This document shows positions 17,728-25,590 of a stretch of DNA of 64,000 bases, piece after piece; position 1 is the first letter of the stretch, and every line of letters begins with the position of its first letter. A program made the position numbers and the translations under genes. Source of the DNA: Vibrio rarus (lineage in GTDB: Bacteria > Pseudomonadota > Gammaproteobacteria > Enterobacterales > Vibrionaceae); assembly GCF_024347075.1 (NCBI RefSeq), contig NZ_AP024901.1, forward strand, positions 372,001-436,000. Reading direction: 5' to 3'. Below the pieces are notes generated by a model. That model saw only the letters and a list, made by a program, of their open reading frames with translations. It was not told the origin of the DNA and made no database searches.

Positions 17728-18726
17728 ATGTTTTTACCTGAGTATATTCACCGAATAGCCGTTGTGGGCGTTGGCGGTTGTGGCCACAACACTGTTGAGC
17801 ACATTAAAAACGCTGTCGAAAGAGATGTCGATTTATTTGTATTTGATACAGACGCTAGGGGTTTAGTTTCCAGTGAGTGTGTTACAAAAAAACCAATTGG
17901 AACAACTATAACCATGGGGCGCAGTGCAGGCTCTAATCCTGAAATGGGTGAATTAGCCATGAAAGAAGCATTGGATGACATTGTTCGTTCACTTGAACAA
18001 TACGACATCATTTTTATTTGTGGTGGATTAGGTGGAGGTACTGCTACCGGCGCTATTCCTGTTATTTCTGAAGCTTTAAAGGCATCAGATACAATAACCG
18101 TTATTATTACTACTCTTCCCTTTCATTTTGAAGGAAAAAAGAAACAACACTTTTCAGAAAGTGCTCTAAAATCCATATTGCAAAATGCAGATGCCGTGAT
18201 ACCCGTGTCAAATCAAAAACTCCTTGAGCATCTAGCAAAATCCAGTACGTTAGTAGAAGCATTTGATTACTCCAATCAAACCCTTAAACAATCGTTACTA
18301 GGTATCTATTCCCTCATTAAGACTAGCGGTTATATTAATCTTGATTTTGCGGATGTCAGAACTGTAATAAAAGGGGCTGGTGCAACAGTCATCGGTTACG
18401 GAAAGGGAAGCCAAGTCAGTGGCGTTGAAGAGGCGGTTCAATCCACATTAATAAATCCGCTATTAGATGAATACGATTTAAGTAAATCTAAAGCTGCACT
18501 GATTAACATCAGCGGTGGCAGTACATTGCGCCTGCAAGATATTCACGATATTGGAGAGTTAATAACTAACAATCTAAATAGCGACATCCCAATAATCATA
18601 GGCACCGCTATCTCTGACAACAAAACTGAAGATATAAACATTTATGCCATTTTTGCAGGAGTTCAGCCTAAAACATTAAGTCAACCGTTAACTATCATCC
18701 AAGGGGATTCACATGAGTACCACTGA
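17728..18726 (+). CDS. FtsZ-like tubulin-superfamily GTPase
   Basis: FtsZ paralogue of 332 residues. T1 loop VGVGGCGHNT (13-22), tubulin G-box GGGTATG (102-108), conserved PFHFEGKKK, and T7 catalytic loop NLDFADVRT with N204, D206 and D209 are all present. It should therefore bind GTP, polymerise and hydrolyse it. It lacks the long C-terminal linker and conserved tail by which cell-division FtsZ binds FtsA and ZipA (332 residues against about 383 in E. coli), so a role in division is unlikely. It heads a tight operon: the next start overlaps its stop by 14 bases. The divisome ftsZ would be in the dcw cluster elsewhere. Confidence 0.9.
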   Translation: MFLPEYIHRIAVVGVGGCGHNTVEHIKNAVERDVDLFVFDTDARGLVSSECVTKKPIGTTITMGRSAGSNPEMGELAMKEALDDIVRSLEQYDIIFICGGLGGGTATGAIPVISEALKASDTITVIITTLPFHFEGKKKQHFSESALKSILQNADAVIPVSNQKLLEHLAKSSTLVEAFDYSNQTLKQSLLGIYSLIKTSGYINLDFADVRTVIKGAGATVIGYGKGSQVSGVEEAVQSTLINPLLDEYDLSKSKAALINISGGSTLRLQDIHDIGELITNNLNSDIPIIIGTAISDNKTEDINIYAIFAGVQPKTLSQPLTIIQGDSHEYH

Positions 18727-19456
18727 GTCAATCTCATCTAGGTTACCGGTAGCTATGGACGTTGATTTAGTTCAATATTTACTCATAAGAAAGAATATTC
18801 CCGTGCTTTCGGTTTCATTATTTTGTCTTTTACACAGAATTACCATAGCGAGACCACAAGACATACTACTTTTTCATGTGGCCCGCTCAGATTTGATCAT
18901 AATTGACGATACAAGTTTCACTATCGAAGAAATCGAACAACTGAGGGCAAGTCTCAAGCAATTTAAAAGCAAGATAGTTATCATTACGAGTCAATCGACA
19001 GAAAGCCAACCTTACTGGGGTGACTTAAGCGATGGCTTTTTAGTTCAAACACGTGAAACAATAGATCTATTCACCTGTCGTTTGATTGAGACTATCGAAC
19101 ATGAAGGGCTTGTCTGTCTAGACTTTGCAGACATTCGTTGCTTGTTTAGCAAAATGACAAAAACTGAGTTTTACGAAGGCATAGGTTACGGGGAATCCAG
19201 AATCACCCAAGCCATAGAGAATGCTGTCGGAAACCAACACTTCCAGCCAACCACGGCTCTACTGATTATCTTTGGTGGTATAGATGCCCAACTTAATGAG
19301 TTTGAATTAGCAATGAACAATTTAGAACAACGACTTCCAGACACTTGCTGCTTATCTGGTGCTGTCAGAATTCGACCTGAGTGTTTAAATATATCTAGCT
19401 TAAGAGTTTCAATATTTCTTAACTACGAGAACAGGATCGACCAATATGCCCAATAA
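18713..19456 (+). CDS. FtsZ-like partner lacking the GTP-binding motif
   Basis: Protein of 247 residues. Its second half aligns by eye with the FtsZ T7 loop and C-terminal domain: CLDFADIRCLFSKM (135-148, D137 and D140 kept, N changed to C), then YGESRITQAIENAV, TALLIIFGGIDAQLNEFELAMNNLEQ and CCLSGAVRI. The N-terminal half keeps alternating hydrophobic strands but has no glycine-rich T1 loop or GGGTGTG box, so GTP binding is unlikely. It could complete the active site of the upstream GTPase as a cap or alternate subunit. It is translationally coupled to both neighbours (14- and 11-base overlaps). AAGGGGA precedes the start. Confidence 0.75.
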   Translation: MSTTESISSRLPVAMDVDLVQYLLIRKNIPVLSVSLFCLLHRITIARPQDILLFHVARSDLIIIDDTSFTIEEIEQLRASLKQFKSKIVIITSQSTESQPYWGDLSDGFLVQTRETIDLFTCRLIETIEHEGLVCLDFADIRCLFSKMTKTEFYEGIGYGESRITQAIENAVGNQHFQPTTALLIIFGGIDAQLNEFELAMNNLEQRLPDTCCLSGAVRIRPECLNISSLRVSIFLNYENRIDQYAQ

Positions 19457-20456
19457 TAATGCCATTAACAGCACGGTGCTAAGACTGTTTGAACTTTGCC
19501 GTAAACTCCCTAGCCCTAACGCTGCTGGTATCTCGACACATGAATTACATCAATCACTTGTTGACGAGGGATTTGATGTTACCAAGCGCACGACTGAACG
19601 CGACCTGATCAAACTGCAACACATTATCGATATAGACAGTAAGCGAACACCTGATGGGAATACTTGGAAACACGCACACAAGAATTCTGAACTAGTACCA
19701 ACGATGCAGCCTACAGAAGCATTTCTACTGTTAACTATCGAAAAAACACTTCGTCGTATCGTCCCGCCAGAATCAATCGATATACTCGATACTCGTGTCA
19801 ACAAAGCCAAAAAAGTATTGAGTGGACGAAACAATTTACGAAAATGGCAAGAGAAGCTACATGTTGTCGATGGTCAACACCCCCATACCACCATTCCAAT
19901 AGATGCGGAACTCATCAAGCAAGTCTATGAAGCTGTTATCAACGAAACGCAGCTAGAATTTCTTTATCAAAAACTTGATGCCGAAAACGCTAGTACCTAT
20001 ATCTTAAACCCTCTAGCTATTGTTGTACGTGAACATGCACACTACTTAGTGGCAACTAAGTCTGAAACTCCCGAGAAACCACAACTTTTTAATCTCACAC
20101 GTATGCATGATGCAAAGCAGACCTATTTACCATATCAAGCCCCAAAGGCATTTAGATTACATGACTATATCAATGCCAATCCGACGGGCTGGATATTATT
20201 AAAACAACCCACCACTATCCGAATCAAAGTACGTCACTTTGCATTGGACTGGGTACGGCATGGTCAACTTCACCCTTCTCAAGAAGTCATTCCATTGGAT
20301 GAAGAATGGCATCAAGTGACACTGAAAACTCAGCCTACCTATGACATAGTGGGTTGGGTCCTTAGGTTCTCTGTCGACGCCGTCATCATGGAGCCACAAC
20401 TATTAATTGATGAAATACGCGGTAGGCTCGAGAAAATGACAAAGCTATATAAATAA
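19446..20456 (+). CDS. WYL-domain transcriptional regulator
   Basis: Regulator of 336 residues. An N-terminal winged helix-turn-helix (about 5-80, with ISTHELHQSLVDEGFDVTKRTTERDLIKLQ) is followed by a helical linker, a WYL domain (about 145-235, with LEFLYQK, LNPLAIVVREHAHYLVATK and FNLTRMHDA), and a C-terminal WCX-like extension (TIRIKVRHFALDWVR to LIDEIRGRLEKM). This is the architecture of BrxR/CapW-type repressors found in phage-defence loci, where WYL senses a nucleotide or nucleic-acid ligand. It overlaps the previous gene by 11 bases. Control of the 17503-17727 promoter is the obvious hypothesis. Confidence 0.88.
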   Translation: MPNNNAINSTVLRLFELCRKLPSPNAAGISTHELHQSLVDEGFDVTKRTTERDLIKLQHIIDIDSKRTPDGNTWKHAHKNSELVPTMQPTEAFLLLTIEKTLRRIVPPESIDILDTRVNKAKKVLSGRNNLRKWQEKLHVVDGQHPHTTIPIDAELIKQVYEAVINETQLEFLYQKLDAENASTYILNPLAIVVREHAHYLVATKSETPEKPQLFNLTRMHDAKQTYLPYQAPKAFRLHDYINANPTGWILLKQPTTIRIKVRHFALDWVRHGQLHPSQEVIPLDEEWHQVTLKTQPTYDIVGWVLRFSVDAVIMEPQLLIDEIRGRLEKMTKLYK

Positions 20457-20512
20457 AAACTTTGTAATGGCACTAAATCTGAAGAGTTATGTACTGACAA
20501 TGAGGTTAATGA

Positions 20513-21619
20513 ATGGAACTAGAACAACTTGAGATATTACTAAATAAATATCGTAATCTTCCCGTGATTGAAAGCGAGAAAACTATATTCGATATTGGCA
20601 CCCGAGGTCATTTTGAAAATCCAACCAGTGACATCATAGCATTTTTCTGCAATAGCACAGAACAACACGGTATGGCAAATTTATTTGGCAACAGCATTAT
20701 TGAATTAATCAACCGAAATTCAGATAAAAATATAACTGAAACTTCACTACCTATAACTTGTGACAGAGAGGTCTCCACTGAAAACAACAAGCGACTTGAC
20801 CTAGTACTTGAATACAATGATTACTTCGTCATTATTGAAGTTAAGGTCGAACATGACCAAGTGAACCCTTTCAATGAATACGAAAGTTACGGTGAAAAAT
20901 TAGGCTCAGAATTTAACAAGGAGGTCTTTTATGCGATTTTATCTCCTTCAGGGAAGGTTAATGACCCATCGGTTGCGCAACGATGGGTGGGAATTTCATT
21001 CAACGACCTAAAAACTACTGTTTCAAAAAACCTGCACACTCATTTTATGTTAAGTGAAATTAATAAATGGGTATTTGTATTACGTGATTTTTTACTACAT
21101 TTAGAGAGGCTAGCCATGCAAAAAAACAAGAACCCAAACTTCACCTTTGCCCTAGAAAATATGGCTGAGATTAGTGGCATGTGGGACTTACTCATAGATG
21201 GTCTCTATGATTTAAACACCCAGATTACCAATCAATGCAAAGAACAGTTTGGGAATGTTTTTTTCTATAAAAAAGAAACTTGGTTCAAACCACTGCCTAC
21301 TTTTAAATATGGATTTGCTAATTCACCAGTTAACGTCATACTATTTAGTAGCCCAAAGGCGATGCAAGGAAAAAGAAATGAAGGTAAACTCATCTATCTT
21401 CAGGTTTATATTAATAAAGATCAAAACCCTACTCTATTTAGTAATATTCAAAATGCTTTAAAAGGCAAAACCGTTGATTTTTGGGAAGGTAGTAACGATA
21501 ACTCTGCTACTTTACGTTGGCCACTGAATCATGACTCAGATTTAGCAGGTGAGGTAATGTCAGTCTTAAATATTGTATATTCTATGACTGTTCTGGATGC
21601 AGTTGTTGAATGTGATTAA
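20513..21619 (+). CDS. PD-(D/E)XK nuclease superfamily protein (PDDEXK_4 type)
   Basis: Protein of 368 residues. The PD-(D/E)XK core is RLDLVLEYNDYFVIIEVK with D96, E109 and K111, preceded by an N-terminal helix typical of PDDEXK_4 proteins (FENPTSDIIAFFC) and followed by QVNPFNEYESYGEKL. The C-terminal half (about 230-368) is of unknown fold. It is 56 bases after the WYL gene and the last gene before repeat copy 5. Its last roughly 117 codons plus 3' flank are duplicated at 10385-10899. Proteins of this class occur often in defence islands; target and activity are unknown here. Confidence 0.8.
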   Translation: MELEQLEILLNKYRNLPVIESEKTIFDIGTRGHFENPTSDIIAFFCNSTEQHGMANLFGNSIIELINRNSDKNITETSLPITCDREVSTENNKRLDLVLEYNDYFVIIEVKVEHDQVNPFNEYESYGEKLGSEFNKEVFYAILSPSGKVNDPSVAQRWVGISFNDLKTTVSKNLHTHFMLSEINKWVFVLRDFLLHLERLAMQKNKNPNFTFALENMAEISGMWDLLIDGLYDLNTQITNQCKEQFGNVFFYKKETWFKPLPTFKYGFANSPVNVILFSSPKAMQGKRNEGKLIYLQVYINKDQNPTLFSNIQNALKGKTVDFWEGSNDNSATLRWPLNHDSDLAGEVMSVLNIVYSMTVLDAVVECD

Positions 21620-21779
21620 GTTTCAAACAAAATAAAAGATTTATATGGACACCCATAGTTAAACCTTCATTAGCGCATACATTGAGCTCCTAACATTTAC
21701 AGGACAGGCACAGCAACTTCAGCAGGGAATCGCTTTTAGTTACGGTGTTCCATGCTGTTATTTACAATGGGTGGCCATA
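21265..21779 (+). repeat. 515-bp direct repeat, right copy
   Basis: Collinear with 10385-10899. It contains the end of the intact nuclease gene, its stop codon, and repeat copy 5. Confidence 0.9.
21644..21779 (+). repeat. 136-bp repeat family A, copy 5
   Basis: Full-length copy 24 bases after the nuclease stop. Together with the next 229 bases it forms a unit repeated at 28489-28857. Confidence 0.92.
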
Positions 21780-22008
21780 TTTTCAGATGAACGATGGCTC
21801 AGATCCTTTGCTGATGTTGTATAACTCAATATCGGACATAAATTGGAAGGTATCATTTGATGGCGAGTAACTCGTTCAGACTCTATTATTTTTAGAAATG
21901 GTAGAGTCCAAACTGTGGTGATTATTTGACTGGTTTTGGCTTGAAATTAGCTGATTGGCAGTGGTATACAAACTATGAACGCAACTTCAGCAACAGTTGC
22001 TCACTGGA
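21780..22008 (+). repeat. Duplicated thiE 3' end and flank (orphan copy)
   Basis: About 229 bases match 28625-28857, from ttttcagatgaacgatggct to cagttgctcactgg. At the right end the minus strand encodes SEQLLLKLRS and TAG, nearly the same as the ThiE C-terminus SEKLLLKMRS. This is a displaced copy of the thiE end, 6.6 kb from the gene. The gap 21620-22140 holds no gene. Confidence 0.85.
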
Positions 22009-22044
22009 TAATTTTTAATCGCCAGAAGGTTTATATGCAGATTT

Positions 22045-22140
22045 ATAAGGACAACCATAACTAGACTCTCATTAACGTATATATTGAAAATCTTGCATTT
22101 ATAAGTCAGGGCTACCAACTTCCCTTGCACCTATGGTATT
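22045..22140 (+). repeat. Decayed 136-bp repeat, left part, cut by IS30
   Basis: TATAAGGACAACCAT, then a diverged body (cattaacgtatatattgaaa, ttataagtcagggctaccaa), follows the family A order. It breaks at the IS30 left end; the remaining right part is recognisable at about 23232-23256. Confidence 0.65.
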
Positions 22141-23229
22141 CCCGATTTCAGATAATAACTGCGACATTCATGGAAAGGCATAGAAGAAGAAGCCAACTGC
22201 CGAAAGTGGTACGCTCTTCTCGCCAAAGAAACAAGCAGAACTACTATGAATTATCAGCAGTTGACCGAGGGAAGAAGATATCAAATTTCTGCCCTTTTGG
22301 AACGGGGAATTTCAATATCTGAAATTGCTAAGACAGTTAAATGCCATCGCTCAACCGTTTATCGAGAGCTGAAACGATGTAGCAAGAAAGAACAATATCG
22401 GCCAGACAAAGCACATCATCAATCAATAGAAAAACGACGGCAAGCCCGTAAGTATCAAGTACCTCAATCGCGTATAGATTTTATTGAGGTTCTGTTGTCT
22501 ATCGATTGGAGTCCAGAGCAAATATCTAATGTCTTAACCCGCGCAGGGGCTAAAGTGAGCCATGAGTGGATTTACCGATTCGTCGCTCGTAATAAGCGAC
22601 AAGGTGGAAAGCTATTTAAGCACTTGCGCCAAGGCCATAAGCGGTATCGACGGGGCAAGACAGAGAAAGCACCTGCAATCAAAAACGCAGTTTCAATAGA
22701 TGAAAGGCCTGACATTGTTGATAGTCGTGAACGCTTTGGTGACTGGGAAATTGATACGGTCTTAGGCAAGCATGGAACGGGGGCAATTGTCACTCTCTTA
22801 GAGCGTCAAACGCGTTTTTATCTGACACAGAAAGTGCCCTCTAAGTCAGCAAAAGACGTGACTAACGCAACCATAGCAATGCTGATGCCTTATAAAGCGT
22901 TCGTTCATACTATTACCGCAGATAATGGTCGTGAGTTTGCAGGTCATGAAGAAATAGCACGGGCATTAGAAACCGACGTGTACTTCGCACACCCTTACAG
23001 CTCTTGTGAACGAGGAGCGAATGAAAATGCTAACGGCCTGTTGAGACAGTACGTAAAGAAAGGAACAGATCTAAGAACGGTTAGTGATGATGATATTGAA
23101 AGGGCGCAACAACGAATTAATTATCGTCCAAAAAAGTGTTTAGGGTTCAAGCAACCTGCTGTCATTTTTAGAGAAATGATGGAGGCTACTTGAATATTAA
23201 GAATGTCGCACTTCGGAGTTGAATTCGGG
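22141..23229 (+). mobile_element. IS30-family insertion sequence, copy 2
   Basis: 1089 bp, same length and sequence as the copy at 10986-12074 but in opposite orientation. Inverted repeats run cccgatttca...tgcgacattc and the complement of cccgaattca...tgcgacattc. A 2-bp TT duplication flanks it. It is inserted in a decayed 136-bp repeat. The two inverted copies could invert the 10 kb between them by recombination. Confidence 0.92.
22246..23193 (+). CDS. IS30-family transposase, copy 2
   Basis: 315 residues, identical to the product of 11022-11969. HTH at the N-terminus and DDE core: D in GDWEIDT, D in TADNGREF, E in ERGANENANG. Full length and uninterrupted. Confidence 0.95.
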   Translation: MNYQQLTEGRRYQISALLERGISISEIAKTVKCHRSTVYRELKRCSKKEQYRPDKAHHQSIEKRRQARKYQVPQSRIDFIEVLLSIDWSPEQISNVLTRAGAKVSHEWIYRFVARNKRQGGKLFKHLRQGHKRYRRGKTEKAPAIKNAVSIDERPDIVDSRERFGDWEIDTVLGKHGTGAIVTLLERQTRFYLTQKVPSKSAKDVTNATIAMLMPYKAFVHTITADNGREFAGHEEIARALETDVYFAHPYSSCERGANENANGLLRQYVKKGTDLRTVSDDDIERAQQRINYRPKKCLGFKQPAVIFREMMEAT

Positions 23230-23231
23230 TT

Positions 23232-23256
23232 TCATTCTTTTATTAACAAAGCGCTT
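23232..23256 (+). repeat. Decayed 136-bp repeat, right part beyond IS30
   Basis: tcattcttttattaacaaag aligns with the family A right end (ccatgctgttatttacaatg) with several changes. The rest of the gap up to 23525 is AT-rich and shows nothing else that I can name. Confidence 0.45.
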
Positions 23257-23525
23257 CTATTTGTTATGTTTTTAGTTTTCATCAAAATATTTTTTGCACA
23301 TCCTCCAGACTCTTGATATACGAAAACTGAAAAATCTTAAATATGTATTTGATTGGTATATTAATATTAATAGAAAAGTCAAACTGCCTGTTAATGCCCC
23401 ACAGAATTATAAAGAAATATAGATATTAATGAGGTAGATCAAATATCAATCAATTCATACTGTGAATAGTTAATAATTCAAGTATATTCGCAATCAATAA
23501 ATTTATTGTTGTGAATGCAGGTGCT

Positions 23526-24908
23526 ATGAAATTAAAACTTATCAGTGGCTTAGTAAGCATGCTTATGCTTTCAGGCTGTACATCAATGATGCAAAAAAAT
23601 GATTTTGAAAGCTTTAACAATAAGCTCAATACCGGTGATTATAATGGAGCGGCTGAAGTGGCTCTTGATCATGCAGGTTATAATGAAAAGTCTGGTGAAA
23701 CCAGTGACCTTCTATGGACGCTTCAAGCAGGCGCTACGTTAAACTACGTAGGACAGTATGACTTATCCACTAAGTTATTAGATTCTACGGAACATATGAT
23801 GAAGAGTGAGGATACTGAAAGCGCAGCAGTAGAAGGCGCTGAGCTGGTGGGATCTATGCTCGGTAATGATGCGATGCTTTCTTATGAGCAAGCTCATTAC
23901 GATGGCGTCATGTCTAACACCATTAAAGCTTGGAACTTCATTTCTCAAAATGATTACCAAAACGCTCGTGTGGAATTAAACCGTGCTGAAGAGCGCCAAC
24001 GCCGCGCAGCTAAGTACTTCGCTGATGTGATTAAAAAACGCCAAGCTGAAATCAAAGAAGAAGCGGGAGAGTCGGGTGCGCTTGTAAAGCAATCAATGGA
24101 ATCTAGAACAACCAAGAAGATTCTAGCTAATGCAGGTATCGACCAAGGCCATTGGAAACCTTATGAAGGCTACATAAACCCTTTTACCACTTACTCTTAT
24201 GGTCTAAACCTTCTTCTTACTAGTAAAAATAAATCTGACTTCCAGAAAGCGGCTGATTCGTTCAAGCGTGTATATTCCTTAACCAACTCTGAAGCGGCGA
24301 AAGCTGATTATGAGCTTGCTCGTTCTATGGTTCGTTCAAATGACCAAGATAAACTAGCAAACAAAGTTTGGGTTATCTTCGAAAATGGTCAATCAACAGT
24401 ACGCGAAGAAAAGCGTATTGACCTCCCTGTTTTCATCCTTTCTAACAACGTTTCATACACAGGTATTGCCATTCCACGTCTAAAAGAACGAGGAAAAGCG
24501 CTGAATAACATCACTATTGAAGGGCACAATACTGAAACTATCGCAGACATGGATAGGATCATTGGTGCAGAGTTCGACCAAGACTTCCCATATATTCTTG
24601 CTCGTGAAATTACTCGTGCCACATTGAAAACTATCGCTCAGAAACAAGTGAAAGATCATGATCCGTTACTGGGTAATGCATTCGCAATGGTACAGATGCT
24701 AACAACGGGCGCTGATATCCGTTCATTCTCAGCATTACCAAGCGAGTATCAAGCCACACGTATCGATGCAAAAAATAACACAGTTAAAATTAAAGCGGGA
24801 GCATTCACGATCCCTGTCGAACTTGATGCAAATGCAAGCAAGCACATCATCTATGTAAAAGCGATTTCTCCGGTAATTGAGCCGACAATCAAAGTAGTTA
24901 ATATCTAA
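23526..24908 (+). CDS. COG3014-like TPR lipoprotein
   Basis: Predicted lipoprotein of 460 residues with lipobox LSGC near residue 18. ATG 23526 is preferred to the GTG at 23511 because AGGTG precedes it. The mature part is helical with TPR-like repeats (NTGDYNGAAEVALDH, LQAGATLNYVGQYDLSTKLLDS, ISQNDYQNARVELNRAEERQRRA) and a C-terminal beta-rich domain (AIPRLKERGKALNNITI, ATRIDAKNNTVKIKAGAFTIPVELD). It resembles the uncharacterised COG3014 family. It opens a four-gene operon with an LpoB-like lipoprotein 9 bases behind. A role in assembly or regulation of an envelope machine is inferred only from neighbours. Confidence 0.65.
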   Translation: MKLKLISGLVSMLMLSGCTSMMQKNDFESFNNKLNTGDYNGAAEVALDHAGYNEKSGETSDLLWTLQAGATLNYVGQYDLSTKLLDSTEHMMKSEDTESAAVEGAELVGSMLGNDAMLSYEQAHYDGVMSNTIKAWNFISQNDYQNARVELNRAEERQRRAAKYFADVIKKRQAEIKEEAGESGALVKQSMESRTTKKILANAGIDQGHWKPYEGYINPFTTYSYGLNLLLTSKNKSDFQKAADSFKRVYSLTNSEAAKADYELARSMVRSNDQDKLANKVWVIFENGQSTVREEKRIDLPVFILSNNVSYTGIAIPRLKERGKALNNITIEGHNTETIADMDRIIGAEFDQDFPYILAREITRATLKTIAQKQVKDHDPLLGNAFAMVQMLTTGADIRSFSALPSEYQATRIDAKNNTVKIKAGAFTIPVELDANASKHIIYVKAISPVIEPTIKVVNI

Positions 24909-24917
24909 GGACATACA

Positions 24918-25514
24918 ATGAAAAAACTGGTACTTGCAGTTGCAGTTCTAACTCTTTCTGGTTGTGCAACAAAAACAACGTATATCGACGCGTCAGACAC
25001 TCAAACGAATGTTGTCGCAGGTCTGTCATACGCTGACTTCTCAAAAGCAGCTAATGAGATGTCAAACGAGATCATCGCAAGTAAATTAATGACCCACCCT
25101 CAGGCAGATGAAGGTGGTCGTTACATCGTGTACGTAAATGACATCGAAAATGACACTATGCAGCGTTTAGACACAGACCAACTAACAAAAAGTTTACGCG
25201 TTAACTTACTTCAATCAGGTAAGTTCTTAGTTACGACTGCATTCGGTGAAGATGACGCAACTAAGAAGATGCGTGAATTAAAAGATTCGAAAATGGTTAA
25301 GCAGTCGACAGTGAAAGGTGATAACCAAGTGTTTGCACCCGACTTTAGCCTATCAGGAAAAATTCTACAACGTAATACATCGTTAGATAATAACGACACT
25401 CGCATCGAATACTACTTTCAACTATCAATGACTAATATAGAAAATGGTCTGGCATATTGGGAAGGCGAACGTGTAGTCGGAAAAATTTCTGATGGTGCTA
25501 GCGTAAGCTGGTAA
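24918..25514 (+). CDS. LpoB-like outer-membrane lipoprotein
   Basis: Lipoprotein of 198 residues with lipobox LSGC at about residue 16. The mature domain fits the LpoB/CsgG-like alpha/beta fold: YIVYVNDIENDTMQRLDTDQLTKSLRVNLLQSGKF, then PDFSLSGKILQRNT and YYFQLSMTNIENGLAYWEGERVVGK. LpoB activates the penicillin-binding protein PBP1B in enterobacteria. Here the gene stands with COG3014-like and FlgT-like genes, so it is probably a paralogue serving a different envelope complex. It follows the previous gene by 9 bases and is followed by a hairpin. Confidence 0.75.
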   Translation: MKKLVLAVAVLTLSGCATKTTYIDASDTQTNVVAGLSYADFSKAANEMSNEIIASKLMTHPQADEGGRYIVYVNDIENDTMQRLDTDQLTKSLRVNLLQSGKFLVTTAFGEDDATKKMRELKDSKMVKQSTVKGDNQVFAPDFSLSGKILQRNTSLDNNDTRIEYYFQLSMTNIENGLAYWEGERVVGKISDGASVSW

Positions 25515-25540
25515 TAGAGTGATTGATTAGTAACACATAA

Positions 25541-25568
25541 ATAATGGATAGCTTTGGCTATCCATTAT
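25541..25568 (+). terminator. Intra-operon hairpin
   Basis: ATAATGGATAGC, loop tttg, GCTATCCATTAT: a perfect 12-bp stem followed by a weak T tract. It lies between the LpoB-like gene and the next gene and may reduce or process downstream transcript. Confidence 0.55.
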
Positions 25569-25590
25569 TATTAAGAAAGTTAGGTGACCC

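Noticed and set aside
17728..18726. The housekeeping cell-division FtsZ
   Set aside because: It lacks the C-terminal linker and tail, is not in a division gene cluster, and stands with a WYL regulator and nucleases.
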